DNA from: Astropecten irregularis
Taxonomy: Eukaryota; Echinodermata; Asteroidea; Paxillosida; Astropectinidae
Assembly: GCA_963971285.1 (NCBI GenBank)
Contig: OZ020248.1
Coordinates: 5,208,001-5,272,000 of the forward strand
DNA length: 64,000 bases
Direction of reading: 5' to 3'
Shown: positions 1 to 11,608 of the stretch, piece by piece
Layout: every line of letters starts with the position of its first letter
Position numbering within the stretch: position 1 is the stretch's first letter
Position numbers and translations under genes: made by a program
The notes under the pieces: generated by a model
Databases searched by the model: none
Told to the model about the DNA's origin: nothing
The model's input: only the letters and a program-made list of their open reading frames with translations

Positions 1-82
1 TTAATACACAGATTCTGAAAGAGCTACCAGTAGTCATGTTTGGGGAGGGTGGCTGGTATAATTTAGTGGAATGAAAATGATC

Positions 83-1930
83 CTACCTCTGATGCATATT
101 CAGGACGAATTTCTGTGAAAACGACTTGCCACAAACGTCACAGACGAAGGGCTTTTCTCCAGTATGGACATATTGATGCCTTACCAAGTCACATCGTTGA
201 GCGAAAGATTTACCACATGTGTCGCAGGGGAACGGTTTCTCTCCAGTGTGAAAGCTCATGTGCCTAAACAAATCCCCTCTCCGTGAGAAAGCCTTGTCGC
301 AGAGTCCACAAGCAAATGGCTTCTCTCCTGTGTGAACGGTCTGGTGCAATGTCAAACTACGTCTCTGGGAGAATGCCTTATCGCAGAGTCTACAAGCAAA
401 TGGCTTCTCTCCTGAGTGAACAGTCTGATGCACGACCAAAGAGCCACGGTGAGAAAAAGATTTGCCACAAGTGTCACAAGCGAATGGCTTCTCTCCAGTG
501 TGGGTGCTACCGTGCGAGACCAAGTAACGCTTCTGTGCAAAGGTTTTGCCACAGATGTCACAAGTGAACGGCTTCTCTCCAGTGTGGGTGGTAAGGTGCA
601 TGGCCAGGGAATGTTTGTATGAAAAGGTTTTGCCACAAATGTCACAAGCGAGCAGGCTCTCTCTAGTGTGAGTGCTACGGTGCGTGAACAAGGAACCTTT
701 GTGTAAATAGGTTTTGCCACAAATGTCACAAGCTAACAGGCTCTCTTCAGTGTGGGTGCTGCCGTGCTTGACCAAGGCACATCTGTATGAAAAGGTTTTG
801 CCACAAATGTTGCAAGCGAGCAGCCTCTCTGTAGTGTTGGTGCGACGGTGCTTGACCAAAGAACTTTTGTGTGCAAAGATTTTGCCACAAATGTCGCAAG
901 TGATCGGGCTCTCTCTAGTGTGGATTTCAAGGTGCTTGAGCAAGGTACATCTGTGTGAAAAGCTTTTGCCACACGTGTCACAAATGAACAACTTGTCTTT
1001 AGTGTGCGTGCTACTATGTGAAACCAAGTGACATTTTCGTGAAAAGGTTTTGCCACAAATGTCACAAGCGAATGGCCTCTCTCCAGTGTGGATCGTATGG
1101 TGCTTGGCTAGGGAACTTTTGTATGAAAAGCTTTTGCCACAAATGTCACAAGCATATGACCTCTCTCCAGTGTGGATGTTACTGTGCGTGACCAAGGAAC
1201 TTTTGTGTGGAAAGGTTTTGCCACAGATGTCGCAAGCGAACGGCCTCTCTCCAGTGTGCATCCTATGGTGCTTGACTAGGGAATGTTTGTATGAAAAGGT
1301 TTTGCCACAAATGTCACAAGCAAACAGCCTCTCTCCAGTGTGGGTGCTACGGTGCGTGACCAAGGAACTTTTGTGTGGAAAGGTTTTGCCACAAATGTCG
1401 CAAGTGAACACAAGGCTCTCTTCAGTGTGGCTGGTACGGTGCTTGACCATGGAACATCTGTATGAAAAAGTTTTGCCACAAATGTCGCAAACAACCGGCC
1501 CCTCTCTAGCGTTGGTCCTATGGTGCCTGTCCAAGGAACTTCTGTATAAAAAAGTTTTGCCACAAATGTTGCAAGTGATTGGGCTCTCTCTAGTGTGGAT
1601 GCCACAGTGCTTGACCAAGGTGCTTTTGTGTGAAAAAGTTTTGCCACAGACGTCACAAGCAAACATCTTCTCTTTAGTGTGGGTGCTACTGTGCATGACC
1701 AAGTGACTTTTGCGTGAAAAAGTTTTGCCACAAATGTCACAAGTGATCGGGCCCTCAGTGGTTTTGGAACTGCTGCACCTGAAAGCTCCATCAGAAATAT
1801 CATCAGCGAATGTCTTCTCTTCGGTTAGTATTCTCTGATGTTGCATCAAAGAGGTTCCTTGCTTATCAGGATTGTCGCAGTAGTCGTCAGTATTTCCTTC
1901 TGTCTTGGGTACAATAGCTGCTATTTCCAT
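83..1930 (-). CDS. Poly-C2H2 zinc-finger protein (3' end possibly spliced)
   Basis: The open frame encodes an N-terminal region of about 60 residues without a recognised domain, then an uninterrupted array of Kruppel-type C2H2 fingers spaced 28 residues apart with TGEKPF-like linkers. I count 19 fingers and a twentieth that ends right after its first His (LNMHQR, stop). Such proteins usually bind DNA in the nucleus as sequence-specific regulators; the target is unknown. The open frame extends to 2008 but begins there with TTG directly after a stop, so I chose the ATG at 1928-1930 (615 residues). An upstream coding exon is possible. Fingers 3 and 11 have Asn instead of the second zinc-binding His. 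Fingers 1-6 and 9-14 resemble each other in order, which suggests a six-finger block duplication. The final codons read CAG AGG TAG GAT, so AG/GTAGGA could be a splice donor leading to an exon left of the window. N-terminal KRAB, SCAN or ZAD domains are not seen. Confidence 0.85.
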   Translation of the reverse strand: MEIAAIVPKTEGNTDDYCDNPDKQGTSLMQHQRILTEEKTFADDISDGAFRCSSSKTTEGPITCDICGKTFSRKSHLVMHSSTHTKEKMFACDVCGKTFSHKSTLVKHCGIHTRESPITCNICGKTFLYRSSLDRHHRTNAREGPVVCDICGKTFSYRCSMVKHRTSHTEESLVFTCDICGKTFPHKSSLVTHRSTHTGERLFACDICGKTFSYKHSLVKHHRMHTGERPFACDICGKTFPHKSSLVTHSNIHTGERSYACDICGKSFSYKSSLAKHHTIHTGERPFACDICGKTFSRKCHLVSHSSTHTKDKLFICDTCGKSFSHRCTLLKHLEIHTRESPITCDICGKIFAHKSSLVKHRRTNTTERLLACNICGKTFSYRCALVKHGSTHTEESLLACDICGKTYLHKGSLFTHRSTHTRESLLACDICGKTFSYKHSLAMHLTTHTGEKPFTCDICGKTFAQKRYLVSHGSTHTGEKPFACDTCGKSFSHRGSLVVHQTVHSGEKPFACRLCDKAFSQRRSLTLHQTVHTGEKPFACGLCDKAFSRRGDLFRHMSFHTGEKPFPCDTCGKSFAQRCDLVRHQYVHTGEKPFVCDVCGKSFSQKFVLNMHQR

Positions 1931-2990
1931 TGCATAAGAGTCGTTACAACTCACAACGTTTGAACAATTACCGTATACAAACACGTCAAGTTCCAAAGAA
2001 ATTGTCAATTATACAGCTCATTCACTGTATAGCGATTGTAACACAAAAACTGGGAGCCAAGGATGATGTTCGGTGTACATAGCCAAATGTTTGTTATAGT
2101 GCTGTTCCACTGCAATGCCATTTCAATGTTTGGTAATTAGAAGATTGACTTCCTTGCTCTAACGACACAACAATTTCAGGGCTTCATTGCGCAGACTCAA
2201 TTAGCGGGTCAACAGTTCTGATTCACTTCCATGGCTGCTGAATTCTATCAATCATCATGGTTCCTGTTGATGCACGGTTGAATGTCCGGACAGAGAGATC
2301 ATCTAAATCTTGCTGACAGTCTTGCTATCACTCTGAAACAAAATGAAACAGATAACAAAAAAATGATTTAACGTTAATGTGAGACAAAGATCCTAGAGCA
2401 ATATTCTGGCAAACATTTCCACAGAATGAACTGATTTTTATGATAGCAGGCCTACTTCAACAAACCTTATTTCAAATACAAAATACAACAAACAATTGGT
2501 AACGGTTACTTTTAGGGCACGATACCTATAAAGGGAATAAAAACAACTTAATAGCTTCTAGCATTCTGCTGTTCCAAAATGATATTTTGGACATAGCAAC
2601 TGTTCTTGAGTCCTTAAAATTTCAGAGTAAAAATACAGTTGGAAAGAATTCCACTGATGACCATAATTTGTACACAACTCTATGGAACCAACAGAGGGCA
2701 TTTTGAACAAGACGGCTGCTGCTATATTGGAAGTGTACAATTTGTAGGTAAAAAAAACCTTGTAAATGCTACCCAAGTTTTCCACACCTGAGATTGAAGT
2801 TCATCATAATTTGTATCCAATAAGTGAACTCTTGAAGGATATAATCCCTTTTCTGTAATGGTCATCAGTGGAATTCTTTCCATACAGTTTTCTTACGCGC
2901 TTGTTGCGAACTTGAAAACAGCCTGTCTGCCATTTTGTCTGGTCTGAGTTTTTTACCTACAGTACAATTATTTTCGAATGCAGCAGTAGA
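1931..2990. other. Non-coding stretch upstream of the zinc-finger gene
   Basis: This stretch should hold the promoter and 5' UTR of the zinc-finger gene. I see no convincing TATA box, coding exon or repeat. Short open frames here look random. Confidence 0.4.
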
Positions 2991-2992
2991 CT

Positions 2993-3398
2993 ATGCCTTT
3001 GTCCATGGGTAGACACTTTTCTCAAAACGCCCTCTGTCGGTCCCACAGGTTTGTGTACAAGTGAGGGCCGTCATAGGGCCTTTACGAAATGGGGCTTGAG
3101 GCTAGGCTTGGCATTTGTTTTCTACCACCATGGGCCGATTTCATAAAACGTACGACACGTTGCAGAGTTAAGACGCATCCTTTCTCTATGGACTCACCGC
3201 ATAGATGCGACGCGTCGCAGCTAGGACGCGTCGCAAATCGAGTTGCGACGCACTGCAGAGCTTTATGAAATCGGCCCATGCCTTTGTCCATGGGTAGACA
3301 CTTTTCTCGAAAATGCCCTATGGCGTCCCACAGGTTTGTGTACAAGTGCATGGCCGTCATACTAGGCGGGCCTTTACGAAATGGGGCTTGAGGCTAAA
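2993..3398. repeat. Direct duplication (about 115 bp) flanking a foldback element
   Basis: The block at 2993-3108, beginning TGCCTTTGTCCATGGGTAG, recurs at 3280-3398 with minor changes. Between the copies lies a palindromic element at 3130-3280 whose ends read CATGGGCCGATTTCATAAA and the inverse, and whose core contains inverted GCGACGCGTCGC-like segments. Confidence 0.7.
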
Positions 3399-3561
3399 TC
3401 ATGAAATGAAGGGCTTGAGATACATGGCGAAGCTGGAGCCTTTCCCCAGCTTCATAATGTGGCCAAATCCCTTCGTTTCATTTTGGGGGCCTCAAATGGC
3501 GCAAGTGAAGTCAGTGCAACCCTAGCCTCAAGCCACAGCGTTTATAGTTTCGTAAAGGCCC
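3369..3561. repeat. Foldback element with GGGCCTTTACGAAATGG ends
   Basis: The left end reads GGGCCTTTACGAAATGG and the right end is its approximate inverse (TTTCGTAAAGGCCC). The inner arms carry GCTTGAGGCTA and its inverse. Related copies occur near 28885-29100 and 47060-47245, so this is a dispersed non-autonomous element. Confidence 0.6.
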
Positions 3562-4235
3562 ACACTCATGACACTGCCACAGTTCCCATTTTCTCCATTT
3601 TTATAAAGAGCACAATGACAAAGCCAACAACGCAAAAGGAAAGGACTAGCCGTTTGTCTGCGGAACTTTCCCTTGAAACCGTTTATAGGGTGTTTAATAT
3701 AATAAAATTATCTCCCCTAAATCATCTTCTCATGAATACATCAGTAAAAATGAACAGAAAAACCAGCAAATAAAGACTTATTCTTTCACAACTTACCGCC
3801 AGCAAATTCGCCATGACATTTAATTGCGTGTTTAACTCCAACACTTGGTGGCGCTATTTTGGACTAGCGGCAGTAACAGTTTCATTCAGACAAATAAAAA
3901 GACTTGATTTTTACCTAGTTTTTGTTTGCACCCTGGCATAATGATGTATAAAGTACTTTGCGATAAATTAATAACTGCTACTCGTGAAAAATTAGAATTA
4001 ATTCTACTGATCAAATTTCAAGAAAACTTATTCAAAATATATAAGGACCATGGGCTGCCGTGGATCTAGTGAACTTATCAAGACTGATCTCCATTATTTC
4101 TCCCATTAATCTCTTGTGCATGAACATCCCATCCTTCCATCGTAGGCCTATTCAATGGAGTTTTGGCGCAAATCAGGGGGAGGGGGGGGGGGGGGGTTGT
4201 CTGCGAAGTTACCAGTATTTGTGGGTATATATCGT

Positions 4236-4893
4236 TTAAAGGTAGTATCATACTTTGGTTTGGTTTTTGTCAAAGAAATACAGATTCATGCGCAAAAATA
4301 TCAAGGAAGATACAGAAACAGTCATCTGTGAAAATTTCAGTCCCATACGGTGCCCACTTTATGAGAAAAGTGAAAAACGGTCACAGTATTTCCTCTTTTA
4401 ATATTGATCTTTAAAAGATCAAAAATAATTTTGGTCACTAAAGTTTTACTCTTTTCAGGATAGTTAACATACAGCATTTCAGGCATAACCATCTTTATAC
4501 CAGGCGCGGTTCTACGGGGGGGGCTAGGGGGGGCTGTACCCCCTCCAAAATTGTGTCTAGCCCCCCCCCCCCCCAATAATAATGCAAGTGAAAAAAAAAA
4601 TTCTTGAAAATACTGGATTTGTTCAGTTAAAAAGCGCCAATTACATAAAAACGCGTTGTGTGGGCTATAATGTTTATGTTTTTCGACCCCTAACAAGACA
4701 TAGCAGAAGCGAGTGTTAGAAGAACCCAAAATATTGGGTCTTCTAGCCCCCCAAAAAAATAATGGCTCTTCTAGCCCCCCCAAAAAATTTTGGCTCTAGA
4801 ACCGCGCCTGATTGATACCCTGTAAGTTATAGGTAATTCTGTGAAGATTTCTGCTTTGGTATACTATATAAGAAAGTATGATACTACCTTTGA
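4236..4893 (+). mobile_element. TTAA-MITE copy interrupted by a nested insertion
   Basis: This belongs to the commonest MITE family in the window: about 360 bp, with terminal inverted repeats AGGTAGTATCATACTTTGG flanked by TTAA. The left TTAA is intact; the right one reads TTGA. The element is split by a 310-bp foldback at 4501-4810. Removing that insertion restores the family sequence across the site. Confidence 0.8.
4501..4810. mobile_element. hAT-like foldback MITE nested in the TTAA-MITE
   Basis: The ends are CAGGCGCGGTTCTA and TAGAACCGCGCCTG, a perfect 14-bp inverted pair. The interior is rich in C and G runs. The 8-bp flanks are CTTTATAC and ATTGATAC, matching at 6 of 8 positions, which fits a decayed 8-bp target duplication typical of hAT elements. 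The superfamily call is inferred from end and flank length only. Confidence 0.65.
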
Positions 4894-5385
4894 GGCAATG
4901 GTGTTCATGATCATGTTGCTAGTAATTAGGTTTTACCTTCATCTGCTGTGATTCAACAAAACCAAACAAACAACCAAACAAAAACAAGCAATTACCACAA
5001 ACAAACAGATGGACAAACAAGCAAACAAACAACAAAATGAGTAAACAGTTTCAAAGTATCTGTCTCTTCTTTTCAAATTTTTAATGAATTTATTGCAAAG
5101 TCAAAATATTAAAACTTCTCTACAACAAATGCATTGTGCATAATTTTATTACACCGTTAACATAAACAGTTAATTGTAGGCTTTTCATTAATGGTCATTT
5201 TCTTCAGTTTGCAAATTTTGCCAGGGGCAGCAAAATGTATGCCACTTTTGCTTTAACAGTAATAATCTGGCTACAACTATTCAAATCTACCAAATATGAC
5301 AAGAAAATTACTTTTCTACAAAGAGAAATGTTTCATGCCTACTTGCCTAGCCAATGAATGTATCTCTTGAAAAAAATATCCTAAA
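4894..5385. other. A/C-rich low-complexity stretch
   Basis: Positions 4955-5035 are irregular CAAACAAAC-type low-complexity sequence. Nothing else is recognised in this gap. Confidence 0.5.
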
Positions 5386-5387
5386 AC

Positions 5388-5570
5388 TTTATGACGCGTT
5401 TCGATCCTAGCAGGATCTTTCTCAGAGGCAAACTTTGCCGTTTGCCTTCGATAAAGATCCCAGCCCTGCTAGGATCAAAATGCGGCAAGCCCTCCTAACT
5501 TTAAGCATTTGATATAATTTATTTCAGGTCATTTTAGCTGATGTGCAGTTTGCAGCAGTTTATTACTTGT
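5388..5570. repeat. GATCCTAGCAGGATC foldback family
   Basis: A palindromic core (ACGCGTTTCGATCCTAGCAG and its inverse around a CTTTGAGAAAG-like hinge) is followed by a conserved tail containing GTTTGCAGCAGTTTATTAC. Other copies lie at about 12960-13060 (partial, in intron 1 of EPDR A), 20425-20650, 20843-21250, 27752-27882, 40570-40675 and 46450-46580. Confidence 0.65.
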
Positions 5571-5815
5571 ATAAAACTTTATGAGTTGCTGTTACATTTG
5601 AAACAATTCATTGGTTGTACCGATGGAACGGTTTACTTTACAAGATTTGTGGATTCAACTGCAGCATTTTAACTGATTTTATTTTTTATAAAGGGCAATG
5701 CATCTTTAAGAACATTTTACTGGCCCAAACTGATAAGTGGTTGCACTGTTTAGAATACTTTTTCTGACTCTAGCTCTGTCCCCTTCACATAATAACACTT
5801 ACAGAATAAGGGCCT

Positions 5816-5940
5816 TAGGAATGAATAGCTCGATTGGTAGAGCGCCCGCGTGGAATTCAGGAGGTCAGCTATTCGAATCCCACTCAAGTCAATTTTTCTT
5901 GGTTCACCTTTCAGTGACTTATAGAATCAATTTGAATCTG
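5816..5940 (+). repeat. tRNA-derived SINE copy
   Basis: An A-box-like TAGCTCGATTGGTAGAGC and a B-box-like segment (ATTCGAATCCCAC) stand about 40 bp apart, followed by a tail CAATTTTTCTTGGTTCACC that recurs at 32.8, 44.8 and 51.2 kb. The acceptor stem does not pair well, so this is a SINE head rather than a tRNA gene. Confidence 0.6.
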
Positions 5941-6185
5941 ACCGAGTTTAATCTGATTTTAAAGGGAGACATTTCTTTTGTTTTCAAATTGACGTTTGTT
6001 AATATTTTTTTAAACCAACTTGGAATTGTGTGGAAGCTTACAACTTTTCCCACGTCGTAATGTGAGACGAAGTTAACATTCAAATCTATTATTTCAAATT
6101 AACTCGTCCTGAACAATCGGCCTACACAATGGGAATACCATAAGTACTGAAACAAACCGAGTGGGGGCGCCATTCAAGACTTCCA

Positions 6186-6423
6186 GGGGCCATTTCATAA
6201 AACTGTTAAGCACAAAAATTTGCTAAGCATGACATTTCTGTCTTAATAAAAATAGGGTTACAACCAAATGTCCACGTGTTGTGTATCACTTGTGATTGTT
6301 CTTTGCCTGTTGTTCGCTGACAATGAATATTAATGGAATTTTCAATGGTGGTTTGTTTTATTGGGCGAGACATTTTTGTGCTAAGCAAATTATTGTGCTT
6401 AACAGTTTTATGAAATTGGCCCC
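6186..6423 (+). mobile_element. GGGGCC-foldback MITE
   Basis: This family is about 240 bp with long inverted ends resembling GGGGCCAATTTCATAGAGC and a core containing TGGCTGTTGTTCGCTGACC. The present copy ends in GAAATTGGCCCC. Confidence 0.75.
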
Positions 6424-8108
6424 AGAAGTTGAGCTGTTTTCCCATTGATCTCCATAATGTATTATGGAGATCAATGTGTTTTCCCCAAAACAGACATTTT
6501 ACTGCACTGAGATAGAATGACAATAAAATAAAATCAACTATCAACGATTCAAAAGACTATACAGAAACGAAGAAAATCGTTCACACGTACGCGGATTTGA
6601 ACCATTATCTCGTAATTAATAGTATAAAAAAATGCTTTTAATTTTGTGGTTTGTTTCTAATGTGAAACACAGGGCTGTATTATAGCCTAGGCAGGCTTAG
6701 AAGAATTAGTTCACTGAGCCTACATGAATTGCGCCGGCTGCCATTCATTGTAAGTGATCATTAGGTGTTCAAATTAAAGTGAAAACAATGCTGTACCCTG
6801 GAAAAAAAACTGATTAACGACAAAATGTTACTGAGGTTGCCTGGTAAATTTTAGTTGAGTTTTTCCACTTCTCAAGCTTGCGAGGTCATGAAACAAATCG
6901 TCTTAAGTTTTCACATTTTGTAAAATTGTTGTTCTCTTGGGACAGAGGCCATGCGCCAGGATAAAACAAAATCCAAGTAGCCAATGAAAAGACTGCGTTT
7001 ATCCACGTCTTCAGACGGTAGCCTGTAACCTTTTCTCAAGTCGTAATTGGCATTTGTGACGAAACGTTGCAAAATGATTTCAGCCTCATCCCATGCAAGA
7101 CAGACAATAAGACAAAATTCAACATTCTTCTTTTTTGCAAACTTCCCATGCTTCTCTTTTAATAGACCTTTCTTTTGTTAACAAACAATCGCTGCTGGTT
7201 GGCATGGGCGACCGCTGTTCCAAATCATTTCGTCTTCTCGAATGGCGGAGTGACCAAATTAATGACCATTTTGTAAACTTACATACTTACATAAAATACA
7301 TACCATCATTGCTTGTGTTGTTTCCATTACATTCAACAATATCTTTCAATGCTTATGAAACGTTGTGTACAAATTGTCTTCAAATTACTGTTTCAAAACG
7401 GTTTTCGATGTTTGTTTTTAATACTAATTTCGGGGTAAATACACCATTTCAGGCGGAAATAAAATGTATCTTAACGGTACGTTTCTACCAGCACCATCTT
7501 CATACCCTGAAAGTTATACATAAATCTGTGAAAATTTTCTGTTAGGGTATGTTACCAATCCTGTACTTACCTTTAAACCTTTTACAATGCAGTTATAATG
7601 AAGTTAAACGGCCTAGAAACATAAAATAGAAGCGGTTTCGGTGGTTTTATAAAAAAAAAAAAAACTTCGCTTTTCTCTAATTAATGCTTCAGGGCATCGG
7701 TACTTTGGAGAAAAAAAACTTGGCTTTAAAATTAAGTACTTTTTGAAAATTCAAAAAGCCCTCATAGATATAAATATACTATAGGCCTACTCTGTTCAAA
7801 ATACATGTACTGTGTACAATACCAGGTCTATACCGTGCATTGCTGATATGACTGCTGCAGTACAGTAAGACCAGACCACTTCTAAGGCTGCTCGCATACT
7901 GGTTGTTATAACAAAAAAATCATAACAACTATTCGGTTTTTATATTTGTGTTTCATCCATAAAGCCATGCACCCCTGGATATAGTTTGAAGGTCCTGTAT
8001 TATCTGTACACCGAACTGTTTTGCTGTATAATGGCATGCCTACGCATACAGGACAAATACTTCTGACTCGGGGGCAAATTTCTTCGAGCAACTTATACCA
8101 ACATTTGC
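6424..8108. other. Intergenic stretch with two repeat fragments
   Basis: The segment 7162-7380, beginning TAGACCTTTCTTTTG, is a partial copy of the complete element at 33983-34282. Positions 7430-7580 match the right end of the MITE family at 38508-38871. The rest shows nothing recognisable. Confidence 0.45.
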
Positions 8109-8842
8109 TTAAAGGTAGTATCATACTTTGGTTTAAAACCTAAACAGAAATGTTCATAGATTTACGTATAACTTACAGGGTATGAAGATGGTTGTGGTAG
8201 AAACCTCATAAATGACCGTTAAACTTTTTCAGCCTGAAATGCTGTATTTATATCCAGAAATTAGTAAAACAACAAACGAAAATCTTTTTGATCTTTTAAA
8301 AGATCAAAAATAAAAGAGAAAAGACTTAAGCTGTGGCTGTTTTCACCGTTTTCTCAAAAAGTGGTCACCGTATGAGACTGAAATTTCAGTCACATATGAC
8401 TGTTACTGAATCTGTCTTGCTATTTTTGCTCATGAATCTGTATTTCTTTGATAAAAACCAAAGTATGATAATACCGTTAAAGGTAGTATCATACTTTGTT
8501 AAGAGACCAAAACAGAAATGTTCACAGATTTACGTATAACTTACAGGGTATGAAGATGGCGATGGTAGAAACATACCGTTCAAATTTTTCGGCCTGAAAT
8601 GCTGTATTTATATCCAGGAATTAGTAAAACAACGACCGAAAATCTTTTTGATCTTTTAAAAGATCAAAAATAAAAGAGAAAAGACTTAAGAAATACTGTG
8701 GCTGTTTTCACCGTTTTCTCAAAAAGTGGTCACCGTATGGGACTAAAATCTTCACAGATGACTGTTACTATATCTGTCTTGCTATTTTTGCCCATGAATC
8801 TGTATTTCTCTGATAAAAACCAAAGTATGATAATACCTTTTA
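8109..8842 (-). mobile_element. Two head-to-tail TTAA-MITE copies sharing one TTAA
   Basis: Copy one spans 8113-8476 and copy two 8481-8838, both in reverse orientation. They are separated only by the TTAA at 8477-8480, which serves both. Internal sequences are nearly identical, including the GATCTTTTAAAAGATC palindrome. This suggests insertion of one copy next to the other at a pre-existing TTAA, or a tandem duplication. Confidence 0.8.
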
Positions 8843-9052
8843 GCACCCAAAACTTTGTTAAATAGAATCAGTATGACAGCCCGAAAACCCCTTGTGAATG
8901 TTATGCTTTATGGAAAACAATGGCCGACTATACAAGTCACTAAAATTGCACGGTAAACATTACATGATAATCTAGTAATCCTGTGTGATCAAGGAAGACT
9001 TTTCATGCTTAAGCAATTTTGTTGTCTAAGCAGCTCTATGAAATTGGCACCT
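8842..9052. mobile_element. GGGGCC-foldback, alternative-core subfamily
   Basis: The right end (AAGCAGCTCTATGAAATTGG) belongs to the GGGGCC-foldback family, but the core is the CAGTATGACAGCCC type also found at 12.6-12.78 kb and 28.0-28.24 kb. The left end is eroded. Confidence 0.55.
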
Positions 9053-9296
9053 GAGTTTTAGAGGAAAAAAATCTTCGCGCATTGAGCAGGTATAATGACT
9101 TCTCGATATTCATAATATTGCAGTCTGCCTTGGACCCGCGTCCGGAAATTGGGCGGAGGCATCCAAGCGATCTGTTTCTGGATAAGGCAGATGACTGAAA
9201 AGGCTGTTAAATTGATGTGGTGTACAAAAAATAATAGCTCGATTATTTTTAATGACACTTTTACGATCTTAAAACGAAAAGTGTTGACAGAAGTGT

Positions 9297-9664
9297 TAAA
9301 AGGTAGTATCATACTTTGGTTTTTATCAAAGAAATACAGATTCATGGGCAAAAAAATATCAAGGAAGATACAGTAACAGTCATCTGTGAAATTGTCAGTC
9401 CCATACGGTGCCAACTTTTTGAGAAAACAGTGAAAAACAGTCACAGTATTTCTTAAGTCTTTTCTCTTTTATTTTTTGATCTTTTAAAAGATCACAACGA
9501 TTTTCGGTCGTTGTTTTATTAATTCCTGGATAAATACACCATTTCAGGCGGAAACATTTTATCGGTAGGTTTCTACCAGCACAATCTTCATACCCTGTAA
9601 GTTAAACGTAAATCTGTGAACATTTCTGTTTTGGTCTCTTACCAAAGTATGATACTACCTTTAA
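9297..9664 (+). mobile_element. TTAA-MITE copy
   Basis: A complete forward copy with both terminal repeats. Its right end is followed by TTAA at 9661-9664; the left side reads TTAA plus one extra A. Confidence 0.8.
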
Positions 9665-9679
9665 TAAAACGTATATGAC

Positions 9680-10800
9680 TCGAGTCAACAATTTGACTCG
9701 AGTCATATAAGTTTTATTATTTGCGAGCAAATGACTCAACTCGAATCTCTCATCAAAATGACTCGACTGGAGTAAGGGTAATAAGACTTGCGTCTTATTT
9801 ATCGAGTGTGCCCATTATATTCAAGTATATGTAAATGGATGGTGATCAGCTTTTTGTTTCCATTAATTAAACCTTTTATACTGTGGGGCCCGCACTTTGC
9901 CGGGCCACAGAACACCACTGCACTGTGACATAGAAAATTTTGTGACTATGGTAAATATTGTATGGCCCGCAGTGGTGCGAAAGGGTTCAGTGTTAAGTGT
10001 TTCTATACAGGTTTGTGACCCGATATAATTTTTAAATCAAATTCTAATCTCTTGGTGTTTGTTAATTTCCAAATATTTGTGACTGAAATTGACTCGAGCT
10101 AAATAATTGACTCGACCCGACTACACATTGTGACTCGACTCGATTCGGCATTTCCGACCTACTTCTTTGAAATGACTCGACTCGAGTCACTCCTTTAAAA
10201 TGACTGCATGGACTTGACTCGATTCACTCCTTTAAAATGACTGGACTTGACTCGAGTCACTCCTTTAAAATGACTGGACTTGACTCGAGTCACTCCTTTA
10301 AAATGACTGGACTTGACTCGAGTCACTTCTTTAAAATGACTGGACTTGACTCCAGTCACTTCTTAAAAATGACTCGACTCGAGTCACTTCTTTGAAATGA
10401 CTGGACTCGTGTCACTCCTTTAAAATGACTGGACTTGACTCGAGTCACTTCTTCAAAATGACTGGACTCGAGTCACTTCTTTAAAATGACTGGACTTGAC
10501 TCGAGTCACTTCTTCAAAATGACTCGACTCGAGTCACTCCTTTAAAATGACTGGACTTGACTCGAGTCACTCCTTTAAAATGACTGGACTCGACTCGAGT
10601 CACTTCTTCAAAATAACTAGACTCGAGTTATTTCTTAAAAATGACTCGACTCGAGTCACTTTTTAAAAATGACTAGACTCGAGTCACTTCTTTGAAATAA
10701 ATCGACTCGACTCGAGTCATGACTCAGCTCGAGTCCCTTCTTCAAAATGACAGTCGAGTCACTTCTTTAAAATGACTCGACACGACTCGAGTCACAAAAA
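9680..10800. repeat. GACTCGAGTC minisatellite (33-bp unit)
   Basis: From about 10080 the sequence is a tandem array of roughly 33-bp units of the form TGACTGGACTTGACTCGAG followed by TCACTCCTTTAAAA, with many variants. Looser GACTCGAG motifs extend left to about 9680. Each unit contains the 10-bp palindrome GACTCGAGTC. No coding potential is evident. Confidence 0.8.
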
Positions 10801-11210
10801 ACAGAGACTCGTTACAACTCGGTCCAAAGATAATACTGTACATTGTACATGTATTATTGTGCGTTCGTGTGCTCTTGTTCGAGTCACTTTTACAGATATA
10901 AACTCCCATAGATTTCCAACATACAGTATTTAAAATGTTCTGATCGGAATATTATTCTGTTTCTTCAATATGGTTCCCGATGGCAATTCTGCAAGAAGTC
11001 TCGTATAGGTATAGCCATTTAGAATGTCCAGTATCTCATTCATGGCTCCCCTCCTTTTAACCCGAAGACAAGGCTTAGATTTGAGGAACAGTAGCAGAAC
11101 AGCTGAAGAAATGTTCAGTTCATGTCATTATCAGAAACTAACTAGAAAACCGTGAAAAAAAAACGTGTTAATCTGTGAACATTCTGTTTGGGTATGTAAT
11201 TATCAATCCT
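10801..11210. other. Unannotated intergenic stretch
   Basis: Nothing recognisable apart from a short remnant of a MITE right end near 11150-11210. Confidence 0.4.
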
Positions 11211-11452
11211 GGGGCCAAATTCATAGAGCTGCTTAGCACAAAAATTCACTAAGCATGATATTTTGGTCTTAGTAAAAACAGAATTAACAAGCAAATTTTC
11301 ATGTGTTGTGTATCACTTGCAATTGTTTTTTTGGCTGTTGTTCGCTGACCATGAATATGAAATGGAATTTTCAATGGTGGTTTGTTTTATCGGGCAAGCT
11401 ATTTTTGTGCTAATCAATTTTGTGTGCTAAGCAGCTCTATGAAATTTTCCCT
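11211..11452 (+). mobile_element. GGGGCC-foldback MITE
   Basis: The left end GGGGCCAAATTCATAGAGC and the standard core are intact; the right end has decayed to GAAATTTTCCCTT. It lies about 150 bp upstream of the EPDR A start codon, so it may sit inside that promoter. Confidence 0.7.
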
Positions 11453-11608
11453 TGTACTCTACCTTTAAGCACGGGAAGGTCGGCTATTGTATTGAGGCAA
11501 CACGAAATGTGTGGAGCGTAAAAATAAGCATTGTCAAGGGGTCCTGAGTCTATACAGTGGATATCAGTATACGGCTACACATCGTCTGTAGTTTCGCTAC
11601 GAGTCAAC

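Noticed and set aside
283..1803. Open frames on both strands overlapping the zinc-finger gene
   Set aside because: They are out-of-frame or antisense shadows of the 84-bp finger repeat.
1931..2008. Longer N-terminus of the zinc-finger protein from 2008
   Set aside because: The frame there begins with TTG directly after a stop codon; the first ATG is at 1930.
10080..10800. CRISPR-like appearance of the 33-bp repeat
   Set aside because: Units are contiguous and variable, without unique spacers, and the genome is eukaryotic.
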